In this document: one piece after another, positions 55,618-64,000 of the stretch
How the letters are laid out: each line of letters starts with the position of its first letter
Numbering within the stretch: the stretch's first letter is position 1
Source: Kumtagia sp963829135
Lineage (GTDB): Bacteria > Pseudomonadota > Alphaproteobacteria > Rhizobiales > Rhizobiaceae
NCBI GenBank assembly: GCA_963829135.1
Contig: CAWHHO010000004.1
Span: forward strand, 186,001 to 250,000
DNA: 64,000 nucleotides
Direction of reading: 5' to 3'
Notes under the pieces: model-generated
Seen by the model: the letters and a program-made list of their open reading frames with translations, nothing else
Told to the model about the DNA's origin: nothing
Database searches by the model: none
Made by a program: the position numbers and the translations under genes

Positions 55618-57601
55618 ATGACTTTTCCCGATTCTAGCCTCGGCGCGACAATCACTCCGACAGGCGTTGATTTCGCCGTGTATTCCAGTACGGCGGAGCG
55701 GATCTGGCTGTGCCTGTTCGGGCAGGCGGGCGATGGCGAACTCAGCCGTGTGGAAATGACGCGGGGTGATGGCGGCGTGTTCGCTACCCATGTCGAGGGG
55801 CTGGGCGCAGGCGCCCGCTACGGCTTTCGCGCGGATGGGCCATACGATCCCACGAAGGGTCTCTGGTTCGATCCCGACAAGCTTTTGATGGATCCGTATG
55901 CGATCCAGATCGATCGGGCTTACGTCTACGACACACGGCTGACGGCCAAACGCCGCGAGGGTATCGATACCGCGCTGCTGATGCCGAAGGCTGTCGTTGT
56001 GGCCTTGCCCAAGCCGGTAAAGGCGCCGCGTCTGTTCACGGCCGGCGGATTGATCTACGAGGTCCAGGTTCGCGGCCTCACCAAGCTGCATCCCGACATT
56101 CCGGACAAACTTCGCGGCACCGTGGCGGCGCTGGCGCATCCGGCGGTTATCGAACATTTGCGAAAACTGAACGTCTCGGCTGTTGAGTTGATGCCTGTGA
56201 CCGCCTGGATCGACGAACGGCATCTCGGTCCTCTCGGCCTGACCAATGCATGGGGCTATAATCCGGTGTCGTTCATGGCGCTCGACCCGCGGCTCGCGCC
56301 TGGTGGCGTCGAGGAGCTGCGAAATACGGTGGCGGCACTGCGCAAGGCGGGCATCGGCGTGATCCTCGACCTGGTGTTCAACCATACGGGCGAAAGCGAC
56401 GAGCGCGGCCCGACGCTGTCGCTGCGCGGGCTCGACAATGGCACCTACTATCGCAGCATGGCGCAATCGGCCGGGACGGCTGGTCAACGATACCGGCACC
56501 GGCAACACCATCGCTTGCCACAATCCCGTCGTCGGACAACTGGTGGTGGACTCGCTTCGCCATTTCGTCCGTCATGCAGGCGTGGATGGCTTTCGCTTCG
56601 ACCTTGCGCCCATTCTCGGACGTGACGAGAACGGCTTTGATCCGAATGCCCCCTTACTCAAAGCGATCACCGAAGATCCGGTTCTAAAGGATCGCGTGCT
56701 GATCGCCGAACCATGGGACATCGGGCAGGGCGGTTATCAGCTCGGTAATTTTTCGCCGCAGTTCCTGGAGTGGAACGACCGCTATCGCGATGATATACGC
56801 CGCTTTTGGCGCAGCGATCGCGGCATGATCGGAACGCTGGCGACGCGCTTATCCGGCTCATCGGACGCATTCCATGGCACGGCCACCCGCAGCGTCAACT
56901 TCATCGCTGCACATGACGGTTTCTCGCTGGCCGACCTCGTGCGCTACGAGCGCAAGCACAACGAGGCCAATGGCGAAATGAACCATGATGGCCATAACGA
57001 GAATTTCTCGTGGAACAATGGTGTCGAGGGCGACAGCAGCGAACCAATGATCGCCGGAGAGCGCCAGCGTGATCTCAAAGCCTTGCTGGCGACCCTGTTT
57101 TTCTCGCGCGGCACCATCATGCTGACCGCCGGCGACGAGTTCGGCCGCACCCAGCAGGGCAACAACAACGCCTATGCGCAGGATAATGCGATTTCTTGGC
57201 TCGATTGGACCGGACGCGACCGGGCGATCGAGGATTTTGCCTTCGAGCTTGCGGCAATTCGCAAGCAGCTTGCAGTGCTGACCGATTGCACGTTCCTGAC
57301 CGGTCAAGCCGGCGAGAACGGCTTGCCCGATGTCGAATGGCTGACCGAGGACGCGCTACCGATGACCGAGGGCGACTGGAGCGATCCCGGCCGGCAGCGG
57401 CTGACCATGGTGTTGGCCGGCAAGGATGGCCTGCGCGTTGCCGTGGTGATCAATGGTGATCGACGCGCGACGACTGCGGCCCTGCCGGTCCGCCCAGGGT
57501 TCTCATGGGAAAACCTGATGCCCGGTGCGGGCAATTCGGATGGCGCAGGCGCGCCGCTCGCTGGCCGCACCTGCCTCTGCTTTGTGGAGACGCGGATATG
57601 A
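55618..57601 (+). pseudogene. glgX: Glycogen debranching enzyme GlgX, frame broken by one extra G at 56473-56475
   Basis: Complete GlgX of about 660 residues when both frames are joined; it removes short branches left by GlgP. First frame: the CBM48 start GVDFAVYSSTAERIWLCLFG and barrel strand IYEVQVRGLTKLHPDI, ending at LDNGTYYR. Second frame: GRLVNDTGTGNTIACHNP, catalytic DGFRFDLAPILGRDENGF and AHDGFSLADLVRYERKHNEAN. The stretch GCCGGGACGG should read with two Gs. Start at ATG 55618 keeps the family N-terminus. ATGA links it to the next gene. Confidence 0.92.
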
Positions 57602-59224
57602 GCAGATCGACCGGCTGGTGGCGCGGCGGCGCGATCTATCAGGTCTACCCGCGGTCCTACCAGGACACCACCGGGGACGGCAGCGGCGATCTCAAAGGCA
57701 TTTTCCGGCGCCTCGGCCATATCGCGTCTCTGGGCGTCGATGCCGTCTGGCTGTCACCCTTCTTCAAGTCGCCGATGGCCGATATGGGCTATGACGTTTC
57801 CGACTACTGCGCCGTGGATCCGATGTTCGGTACGATCGAGGACTTCGATGCGCTTGTCGTCGAGGCGCACCGTCTGGGGTTGAGGATCATTATCGACCAG
57901 GTGATTTCCCATACTTCCGACAAGCATCCTTGGTTTGTCGAAAGTCGCGCCAGCCGAAGCAACCCTAAGGCGGATTGGTATGTCTGGGCCGATGCCAGGC
58001 CGGATGGTTCGGCACCCACGAACTGGCTTTCTGTGTTTGGCGGTCCCTCCTGGGAATGGGATTCTGTGCGCAAGCAATATTACCTGCACAACTTCCTCAC
58101 CTCGCAGCCAGACCTTAATTTCCACAATCCGGAGGTGCAGGACGCTCTGCTGGCAACGGTCAAGTTCTGGCTGGATCGCGGCGTCGATGGTTTTCGCCTC
58201 GACACGGTGAACTATTATTTCCACGACAAGAAGCTGCGCGACAATCCGCCGTTGCGCATGACCAAGAGTGCGAAGGCGGCACAGACCAATCCGTACGAAT
58301 TTCAGAACCACCTTCACGACAAGACGCAGCCGGAAAACCTCAATTTTCTCAGACGCTTCCGCCTGCTTTTGAATCGAGTATGATGACCGCGCGTCGGTTG
58401 GGGAAGTCGGCGACGGTGCCCGCTCTTTGAAGACGGTCGCGGCGTACACGTCGGGCGGCGACAAGCTCGACATGTGCTACACGTTCGACATGCTCGGCCC
58501 GGAGTTTTCCGCCGCGCATCTGCGCAAATGCATAACCGCCTTCGAGACCTCTGTGACCGATGGCTGGATCTGCTGGGCGTTCTCAAATCACGACGTGATC
58601 CGCCATATTACCCGTTGGACCAAGCCGGGAGGCTCGCCCGAAGCAGTCGCGAAATTCGCGATCGCGCTGCTTGCCTGCCTGCGCGGCTCGATCTGCATCT
58701 ATCAGGGCGAGGAACTGGGCCTGCAGGAAGCCGAGCTTGCCTTCGAAGACTTGCGCGACCCCTACGGCATCCGCTTCTGGCCGGGCTACAAGGGGCGCGA
58801 CGGCTGCCGTACGCCGATGCCCTGGAACGCCGACGCGCCCGCCGCCGGCTTCACGACCGGCAAGCCATGGCTGCCGGTGCCCGACGCGCATCGCGCCATT
58901 GCGGCGGATCGCCAGGAGGGGGCGGCGGACTCGGTGCTCGCCTGCTATCGCGACATCCTTGCGTTCAGGCGCGGCGAGCAGGCGCTGCTAAGGGGCACGA
59001 TCGAACTGGTCGACGCGCCCGGCGACGTACTGATGTTTACGCGTGGAGCGGATAACGAGACGCTGCTCTGCGCGTTTAATTTTGCGGATGGGTCAGCCGC
59101 CGTCCCCTTGCGCGCCGGGCTTGCGAGCGTGGTCCCGATCGCCTTTCCGGGCGCAAGCGGTTCGGTGGCTACGGGACTGCTGAACCTGCCGCCGCTGGGG
59201 GTGTTTGTGGGACGCGTCGGCTGA
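57598..59224 (+). pseudogene. GH13 alpha-glucosidase-like enzyme, frame broken by one extra C at 58375
   Basis: About 540 residues when joined; GH13 oligo-1,6-glucosidase/alpha-glucosidase group. The first frame has WWRGGAIYQVYPRSYQDTTG, the nucleophile region DRGVDGFRLDTVNYYF and ends at a stop right after FRLLLNR. Skipping one C gives NEYDDRASVGEVGDGA, which continues into the second frame with its acid/base Glu (EVGD), FSNHDVIRHITRW and GEELGLQEAEL. So one base breaks the gene. It overlaps the glgX stop by four bases and would free glucose from maltodextrins made by GlgX. A trehalose-forming role is not excluded. Confidence 0.9.
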
Positions 59225-59231
59225 CGCAAGT

Positions 59232-59509
59232 CTAGATAACGTCTGGACCGATCTTTTGTCGGCCGTGCAGGACGCTTATGATCTCGGCGCGCTCCTCCGA
59301 AAAAACTTGATACGATATTAGATAGTTGCCAGCGACTAAATGCCGGATACCTAGACCGATGTTCATCGCCCCATGTGGGCGTGAAATGCTAGTGCCTGCC
59401 ACAGCTTTTCTATTGAATCAACCACGCGATCGGCCGCGGAAGGACTATCGAATGCGATATAACGCCAGATCCCGAATAAATCTTCATCCGCTTCTTTAAT
59501 ACGAACCAT
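59232..59509 (-). pseudogene. ParE/RelE-type toxin, frame broken by one missing base near 59370
   Basis: The first frame (from ATG 59509) reads MVRIKEADEDLFGIWRYIA, then SAADRVVDSIEKLWQALAFH to MGR and a stop. The second frame continues NIGLGIRHLVAGNYLISYQV and ends LHGRQKIGPDVI, the classic ParE finish. One missing base at about 59370 accounts for the break. Family toxins poison DNA gyrase. It follows a similarly broken antitoxin, so the module is inactive as read. Confidence 0.78.
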
Positions 59510-59521
59510 TCCCAGCAAAAC

Positions 59522-59801
59522 TCAACCCTTGCGTCTCGACGCTTCGAACCGCCGCCGCGCTTCGGCCTTTACTTTTTCCATCGACGCCAGTTGGCTCGGC
59601 CAGCTATCGATACCCTGCTGAACCAGTTCTCGCAGCTCCTCGACGGTATAGCCGAGCAGATCGCGCCGCTCTTTCCATTCGCGTACGGCCTCGCGGATTG
59701 CTTCGCTGGTCGAGGCATACTTTCCCGCACTCACGGCACGACGCACAAAACCGGCCATTTCGGGTGTCAGCGCTGATGGTCATCTTTTCGACATTAGACA
59801 T
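59522..59801 (-). pseudogene. ParD-type antitoxin, frame broken by one extra base near 59771
   Basis: From ATG 59801 (AGGA upstream) the first frame gives MSNVEKMTIS; the second gives LTPEMAGFVRRAVSAGKYAS and SEAIREAVREWKERRD, then a helical tail to 59522. Joined by dropping one G they form a standard CopG/ParD antitoxin of about 92 residues. A start at the ATG at 59758 would give 78 residues but lose the DNA-binding strand. It lies 12 bases upstream of the toxin gene. Confidence 0.75.
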
Positions 59802-60050
59802 TTTGGGCGTCCTGTTTCCCCTGTTAACGGCATGCGTTTCGCATACCGCCTTCAAGCATGAAGTACCGCCACTCGGCTTCCTTTACGTGACCGTCAGCAT
59901 GGTTGAATTGGCAACCACTGATGCTACTGTCGGCTTCATTGGGAGCGGTCGAAACGATCCTGACCGCATTCGTCGCGAGAGGCAGATTGCCCCGCATAAG
60001 AAGCGCTGTCGACGCTGAGGGGCGGCGGCAGAAACTGGGAGAACCAAAAC
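59802..60050 (+). promoter_or_regulatory. Leader region of the opp operon
   Basis: 249 bases between the broken antitoxin and oppA. TTGAAT (59903-59908) and TACTGT (59925-59930) with 16 bases between are a possible promoter. GGGAG lies nine bases before the oppA ATG. Nothing else recognised. Confidence 0.3.
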
Positions 60051-61646
60051 ATGTCCATGAGAAACCTGCTGAGGGCGACGGTGTTCACCGCCAGCCTGAC
60101 GGCGCTCAGCGGCGCACTCCTCGCGCCGGCAGTGGCCGAAATTGTGTATAACCGCGGCAGCGCCGCCGAACTCGAAACGGTCGATCCGCATAAAACTTCG
60201 ACCACCTATGAAGCGCATGTGATGCGTGACCTGTTCATGGGCCTGGTGATGCAGGATGCCAAGGCCGAACTCATCCCGGGCGCCGCCGAAAGCTGGACTG
60301 TGTCGGACGACGGCAAGGTCTATACGTTCAAGCTGCGATCAGGAGCCGTATGGTCCGATGGCAGCCCGGTTACAGCCGAGGATTTCGTCTATTCCTTCCG
60401 CCGTCTGGAAGACCCGGCGACCGCCGCTGAATATGCATCGATGCTTTATCCGGTCGTCAACGCAGAGGAGATCAATACGGGCAAGGCCAAGCTTGAGGAG
60501 ATGGGCGTCAAGGCGATTGACGCCAATACGTTCGAAGTCACGCTGAAGGCGGCAACCCCATATTTCCTCGAAATGCTGACCCACCAGGCGACCTACCCAG
60601 TCAACAAGGCGTCCATCGACAAGCTGGGCGCGGATTGGATCAAGCCAGGCAATCTTGTATCAAACGGTGCGTTCACGTTGGCCGAATGGGTGCCGAACGA
60701 TCATATGAAGATGGTGAAAAATCCGAAATTCTATGATGCGACGAATGTGAAGATCGACGTCATCAACTTCATTCCGACCGAAGATCGTTCATCCGCCATG
60801 AAGCGCTTTGAGGCCGGCGAACTCGACAGCTACGACGATCTTCCGACCGAGCAGCTTCCCGACCTGAAGGCAAAGTTCGGGGATCAGATTCGCGTCGCTC
60901 CCTATCTCGGCAGCTACTACTACGCCATCAAGATGGACAAGGCGCCGTGGGACAATGCCGAGCTACGCAATGCCATCTCGGAAGCCATCGACCGTGATTT
61001 CCTGGCCGAGAAGGTCTGGAACAATTCGATGATCCCCGGCTACTCGATGGTGCCGCCGGGCATCGAAGGTTACACCGCTGCGACTGCCAAATACGCGGAC
61101 AAATCGCAGATCGACCGTGAAGACGAAGCCAAGGCCATCCTCGAGAAGCTGGGATACACGCCGGAAAAGCCGCTCAAGATGGAGATTCGCTACAACACTT
61201 CCGAGAACCACAAGAACACGGCCGTTGCGATCCAGGAACAGCTTAAGCCCCTCGGCATAGAGGTGTCGCTAATCAACACCGATACCAAGACCCACTACGC
61301 ATTTCTCGAGCAGAAGGGCAATTACGACGTCGCCCGCATTGGCTGGATCGCCGACTACAAGGATGCTGAGACTTTCCTCGGCACGCTTCGCAAGGCGAGT
61401 GGGAACAACTACTCGAGATATGACAGCGCAAAGTTCGAGGAGTTGATGAACAAGGCCGCTGCAGCCGGCGGCAATCCGGAAGAGCGCCTCAAGCTTCTGG
61501 GTGAGGCAGAACGGCAGGTTGTCGATGACGTTGCGATCATTCCGCTGCTTTACTACAGCTTCCACAATATCGTGTCGTCGAAGCTCAAGGGCTTCGAGGA
61601 CAATGTGATGGACGCCCATCCGTCGCGCTTTGTCAGCAAGGAATAG
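60051..61646 (+). CDS. oppA: Oligopeptide ABC transporter substrate-binding protein
   Basis: 531-residue SBP_bac_5 family lipo-less periplasmic protein. Signal peptide LLRATVFTASLTALSGALLA ends near the AVAEIVYNRG junction. Family blocks: AELETVDPHKTSTTYEAHV, DDGKVYTFKLRSGAVWSDGSPV, and late TDTKTHYAFLEQKGNYDVARIGW. Typically binds short peptides. A stem-loop separates it from oppB. Confidence 0.93.
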   Translation: MSMRNLLRATVFTASLTALSGALLAPAVAEIVYNRGSAAELETVDPHKTSTTYEAHVMRDLFMGLVMQDAKAELIPGAAESWTVSDDGKVYTFKLRSGAVWSDGSPVTAEDFVYSFRRLEDPATAAEYASMLYPVVNAEEINTGKAKLEEMGVKAIDANTFEVTLKAATPYFLEMLTHQATYPVNKASIDKLGADWIKPGNLVSNGAFTLAEWVPNDHMKMVKNPKFYDATNVKIDVINFIPTEDRSSAMKRFEAGELDSYDDLPTEQLPDLKAKFGDQIRVAPYLGSYYYAIKMDKAPWDNAELRNAISEAIDRDFLAEKVWNNSMIPGYSMVPPGIEGYTAATAKYADKSQIDREDEAKAILEKLGYTPEKPLKMEIRYNTSENHKNTAVAIQEQLKPLGIEVSLINTDTKTHYAFLEQKGNYDVARIGWIADYKDAETFLGTLRKASGNNYSRYDSAKFEELMNKAAAAGGNPEERLKLLGEAERQVVDDVAIIPLLYYSFHNIVSSKLKGFEDNVMDAHPSRFVSKE

Positions 61647-61660
61647 ACCTCTCCTGAGGC

Positions 61661-61684
61661 GCCGCTGCCCTTGACGGCGGCGGC
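61661..61684 (+). terminator. Stem-loop between oppA and oppB
   Basis: GCCGCTGCC and GGCGGCGGC form a nine-pair stem (one G-T) with a six-base loop, 14 bases after the oppA stop. No U-run; likely an mRNA stabiliser or attenuator favouring the binding protein. Confidence 0.5.
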
Positions 61685-61707
61685 GGACCCTCGCTGAAGG
61701 AGCAGAT

Positions 61708-62631
61708 ATGCTTGTTTATGTGATGAGGCGTCTCTTAACCGCCATTCCGACGCTGTTCGTCATCGTCACCCTGTCCTTCTTCCTTGTTCGACTGGCGCCC
61801 GGCGGCCCGTTCAACCAGGAGCGAGGTCTTCTGCCGGCGATCAGAGCCAATCTGGAAAAGCAGTTTGGCCTGAATGACCCGCTCTGGCTGCAATATCTGA
61901 ACTATCTGAAGAATCTGCTGCACGGCAATTTCGGTCCGAGCTACAATTTGCCGGATTTCACCGTTACCGAATTATTCGCCAACGGGCTTCCGGTCTCAAT
62001 TCAACTCGGCGCGGCTGCGTTGACTTTGGCGCTGATCGTCGGGACCGCGCTGGGCATCATCGCCGCACTCAACCAGAACAAGGTTGCGGACTACGCAGTG
62101 ATCGCCACAGCGACCGCAGGCAGCACAATCCCGACCTTCGTTGTCGCGCCGATCATCCAGCTGCTGTTCGGATTGACTTGGATGCTGCTGCCGATCGGCG
62201 GTTGGGGCGACGGCGCCCTGGTCAACAAGATCGGTCCGGTCATCACGTTGTCGCTGCCGCAGATTGCAATCGTGGCGCGGCTTATGCGTGGGGCGATGAT
62301 CGAGTCCTTGCGATCGCATCACATTCGCACCGCGAGGGCGTTGGGTCTGTCAGAATGGTCGGTTGTCGTGCGCCACGCCTTGCGCGGCGCTGTCTTGCCC
62401 ATCGTCTCTTACGCGGGTCCGGCCGCGGCAGCGTTGCTGACCGGGTCGATCATCGTCGAAACCATATTCTCGATTCCCGGTGTCGGACGGTATTTCGTCG
62501 ATGCTGCACTCAATCGCGACTACACGCTGGTGATGGGTACGGTCGTGGTCGTCGCGATCTTCACCATCGTCTTCAACCTCATCGTCGATATCCTCTACGC
62601 CGTTGTAGACCCTCGGGTGCGCTATGACTGA
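61708..62631 (+). CDS. oppB: Oligopeptide ABC transporter permease OppB
   Basis: 307-residue permease. Six hydrophobic segments, the conserved N-terminal RRLLTAIPTLFVIVTLSFFL and FVVAPIIQLLF, and the EAA loop HIRTARALGLSEWSVVVRHALRGA near residue 210 that contacts the ATPase. AAGGAG lies nine bases before the ATG. Its end overlaps the oppC start by eight bases. Confidence 0.94.
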   Translation: MLVYVMRRLLTAIPTLFVIVTLSFFLVRLAPGGPFNQERGLLPAIRANLEKQFGLNDPLWLQYLNYLKNLLHGNFGPSYNLPDFTVTELFANGLPVSIQLGAAALTLALIVGTALGIIAALNQNKVADYAVIATATAGSTIPTFVVAPIIQLLFGLTWMLLPIGGWGDGALVNKIGPVITLSLPQIAIVARLMRGAMIESLRSHHIRTARALGLSEWSVVVRHALRGAVLPIVSYAGPAAAALLTGSIIVETIFSIPGVGRYFVDAALNRDYTLVMGTVVVVAIFTIVFNLIVDILYAVVDPRVRYD

Positions 62632-63742
62632 GGCGGTTGTCGCGCATACGGTTGTGGGACGCTCGTTCTGGGGCGATGCGTGGGCGCGTTTGAAGGCCAA
62701 TCGCGCCGCAATGGTCAGCCTTATCTATCTCGTGCTGATAGCGATCGTCTGCATTGCCGGACCGTGGTTCGTGCCGCATCAGTACACGACCATCTATCCG
62801 GACTATGTCCGAACGCCGCCCAGCCTCTCGCCCTATCCACAGGCGCAGATGATCGAGACCGCGATGGGCGATGCCTTGAAGCGCATGCGCGTCGATCTGA
62901 AGGAATGGCGGCAGGAGGGCGAGCGCGTTTACGTGACCGTGACCAGTTCGCGCGAGATCGACGACCGAAACACGCGATATATCGATCGCTCCGACACGTT
63001 TGATGACACAAAGGTCGAGGACAAGGCGCCCGACGGCAAGTCGATGACGATGAGCGCATCCGTCAAGCAGCAATACTTCCTGTTTGGCACTGACAACACG
63101 GGCCGCGATCTCCTGTCTCGCACGCTGATGGGCGGGCGCATATCGTTGGCGATCGGGCTGCTTGCCGGCGTTGTGGCGGTGGTGATTGGCGTGCTTTACG
63201 GCGCTGCCGCAGGGTTCCTCGGCGGCCGCACCGACGAGATCATGATGCGCATCGTCGATGTACTCTATTCGCTGCCCTTCATCTTCTTCGTCATCATGCT
63301 GGTCGTGTTCTTCGGCCGCAATTTCGTGCTGATGTTCCTCGCCGTCGGCGCCGTTCTATGGCTCGACATGGCCCGTATCGTTCGCGGCCAGGCGCTGTCG
63401 ATCCGCCGGCAGGAATATGTGCAGGCGGCGGAAGCGCTGGGCGTCGGCCGGACAGGCATTCTGAAGCGCCATATCGTTCCCAACCTGCTCGGCGTCGTGG
63501 TCATCTACATGACACTGCTGGTTCCGCAGGTCATCATCCTGGAGAGCTTCCTTTCGTTTCTCGGCCTCGGCGTACAGGAGCCGATGACGAGCTGGGGCGT
63601 CTTGATTTCGGCGGGCGCGAAAAACATCGGGTCCGCCAACTGGCTGCTGATGTTCCCCGCACTGTTCCTCGTATCGACCTTGTTCGCGCTGAATTTTGTC
63701 GGCGACGGTTTGCGCGATGCGCTCGATCCAAAGGATCGCTGA
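62624..63742 (+). CDS. oppC: Oligopeptide ABC transporter permease OppC with enlarged external loop
   Basis: 372-residue permease. The first helix (MVSLIYLVLIAIVCIAGPWF) is followed by a long polar region of about 100 residues, then five more helices with the EAA loop YVQAAEALGVGRTGILKRHIVPN and the closing GDGLRDALDPKDR. Typical OppC is near 300 residues; the extra external domain is a variant known in rhizobia to my memory. Overlaps oppB by eight bases and oppD starts three bases on. Confidence 0.93.
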   Translation: MTEAVVAHTVVGRSFWGDAWARLKANRAAMVSLIYLVLIAIVCIAGPWFVPHQYTTIYPDYVRTPPSLSPYPQAQMIETAMGDALKRMRVDLKEWRQEGERVYVTVTSSREIDDRNTRYIDRSDTFDDTKVEDKAPDGKSMTMSASVKQQYFLFGTDNTGRDLLSRTLMGGRISLAIGLLAGVVAVVIGVLYGAAAGFLGGRTDEIMMRIVDVLYSLPFIFFVIMLVVFFGRNFVLMFLAVGAVLWLDMARIVRGQALSIRRQEYVQAAEALGVGRTGILKRHIVPNLLGVVVIYMTLLVPQVIILESFLSFLGLGVQEPMTSWGVLISAGAKNIGSANWLLMFPALFLVSTLFALNFVGDGLRDALDPKDR

Positions 63743-63744
63743 CG

Positions 63745-64000
63745 ATGGCTGAGGGCGATCCCATCCTCGACGTAAGAGACCTGCATGTCCGGTTCACCAC
63801 GCTGGATGGTGTCGTGGAAGCCGTGAAGGGCATCAATGTTCACGTCGATGCCGGCGAGACGGTGGCCATTGTCGGGGAATCCGGCTCCGGCAAGAGCCAG
63901 ACGATGATGGCCGCGATGAACCTGCTGGCTTCCAATGGTTCGGCCACCGGCGTGGTGGATTATCGGGGCCGCAATCTGCTCGGCCTGACCAAGCATGAAC
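63745..64000 (+). CDS. oppD: Oligopeptide ABC transporter ATPase OppD, 5' part only
   Basis: 85 complete codons before the right edge. The N-terminus LDVRDLHVRFTTLDGVVEAV and Walker A GESGSGKSQTMMAAMNLL are standard for OppD. The rest lies outside the window. Three-base gap after oppC. Confidence 0.92.
   Translation, partial: MAEGDPILDVRDLHVRFTTLDGVVEAVKGINVHVDAGETVAIVGESGSGKSQTMMAAMNLLASNGSATGVVDYRGRNLLGLTKHE

Noticed and set aside
59698..60018. Plus-strand frame of 106 codons before oppA
   Set aside because: Antisense to the antitoxin in its first part and without family resemblance.
1..64000. CRISPR arrays, prophage or insertion sequence
   Set aside because: No regularly spaced direct repeats, phage structural genes or transposase frames were seen on reading through both strands.

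Overview
The window is GC-rich, densely coded alphaproteobacterial chromosome. Gene content and order point to the Rhizobiales (Hyphomicrobiales), probably a Mesorhizobium-like Phyllobacteriaceae member. The clues are the CcrM GANTC methylase, the threonine synthase/M16 peptidase pair, the FrcRBCA fructose system, a CysD plus fused CysNC pair, the glgPBCA-pgm-glgX operon, and several small rhizobial families (DUF6894, DUF3606, DUF1801). This is inference from remembered gene families; no search was run.

Layout. 1-5.8 kb (minus): thrC, M16 peptidase, RimJ-like acetyltransferase and a membrane GGDEF-EAL protein that runs off the left edge. 5.9-11 kb: mostly small envelope, stress and repair genes (lipoproteins, YidB, YflT-like glycine-rich protein, PhyH dioxygenase, SRAP protein, small membrane protein, DUF3606). 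11-21 kb: HAD phosphatase, TacAT-type toxin-antitoxin, ccrM, mutY, dciA, a DsbA-like lipoprotein and smc, which are genome maintenance genes. 21-25 kb: an unknown secreted or anchored protein, a membrane-anchored WD40 protein, tRNA-Gln and a VOC protein. 25-36 kb: ppdK, an MFS transporter, an NlpC/P60-like protein, an acyl-CoA ligase and DUF proteins. 36-40 kb: bioY, an inverted-repeat element and cysD-cysNC (sulfate activation). 40-45.6 kb: a divergent fructose locus, with frcR-fucU-frk on the minus strand and frcBCA on the plus strand. 45.8-59.2 kb: a complete glycogen synthesis and breakdown operon ending in an alpha-glucosidase-like gene. 59.2-59.8 kb: a broken ParDE-like module. 60-64 kb: an oppABCD peptide transporter cut by the right edge.

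How the genes work together. Fructose enters through FrcBCA and is probably phosphorylated by Frk, with a FucU/RbsD-family mutarotase supplying the right ring form. Pgm links hexose phosphates to the GlgC/GlgA/GlgB synthesis and GlgP/GlgX breakdown enzymes. PpdK balances PEP and pyruvate. A 14-base sequence containing the palindrome AATCGATT lies about 90-100 bases upstream of both ppdK and glgP, suggesting a common carbon-flux regulator.

The most striking feature is a set of eight reading frames each broken by a single-base indel (HAD, smc, DUF1801, glgC, glgX, alpha-glucosidase, parE, parD). Five of them lie between 51 and 60 kb. Because smc and three glycogen genes are among them, sequencing or assembly error is the leading explanation, but local gene decay is possible. 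I see no CRISPR array, insertion sequence, prophage or rRNA. I did not find a convincing wholly new system; the best leads are the shared ppdK/glgP operator, the orphan RHH-like protein with three ACGCGT boxes, and the uncharacterised proteins at 21.3-24.3 kb and 29.5-31.3 kb.
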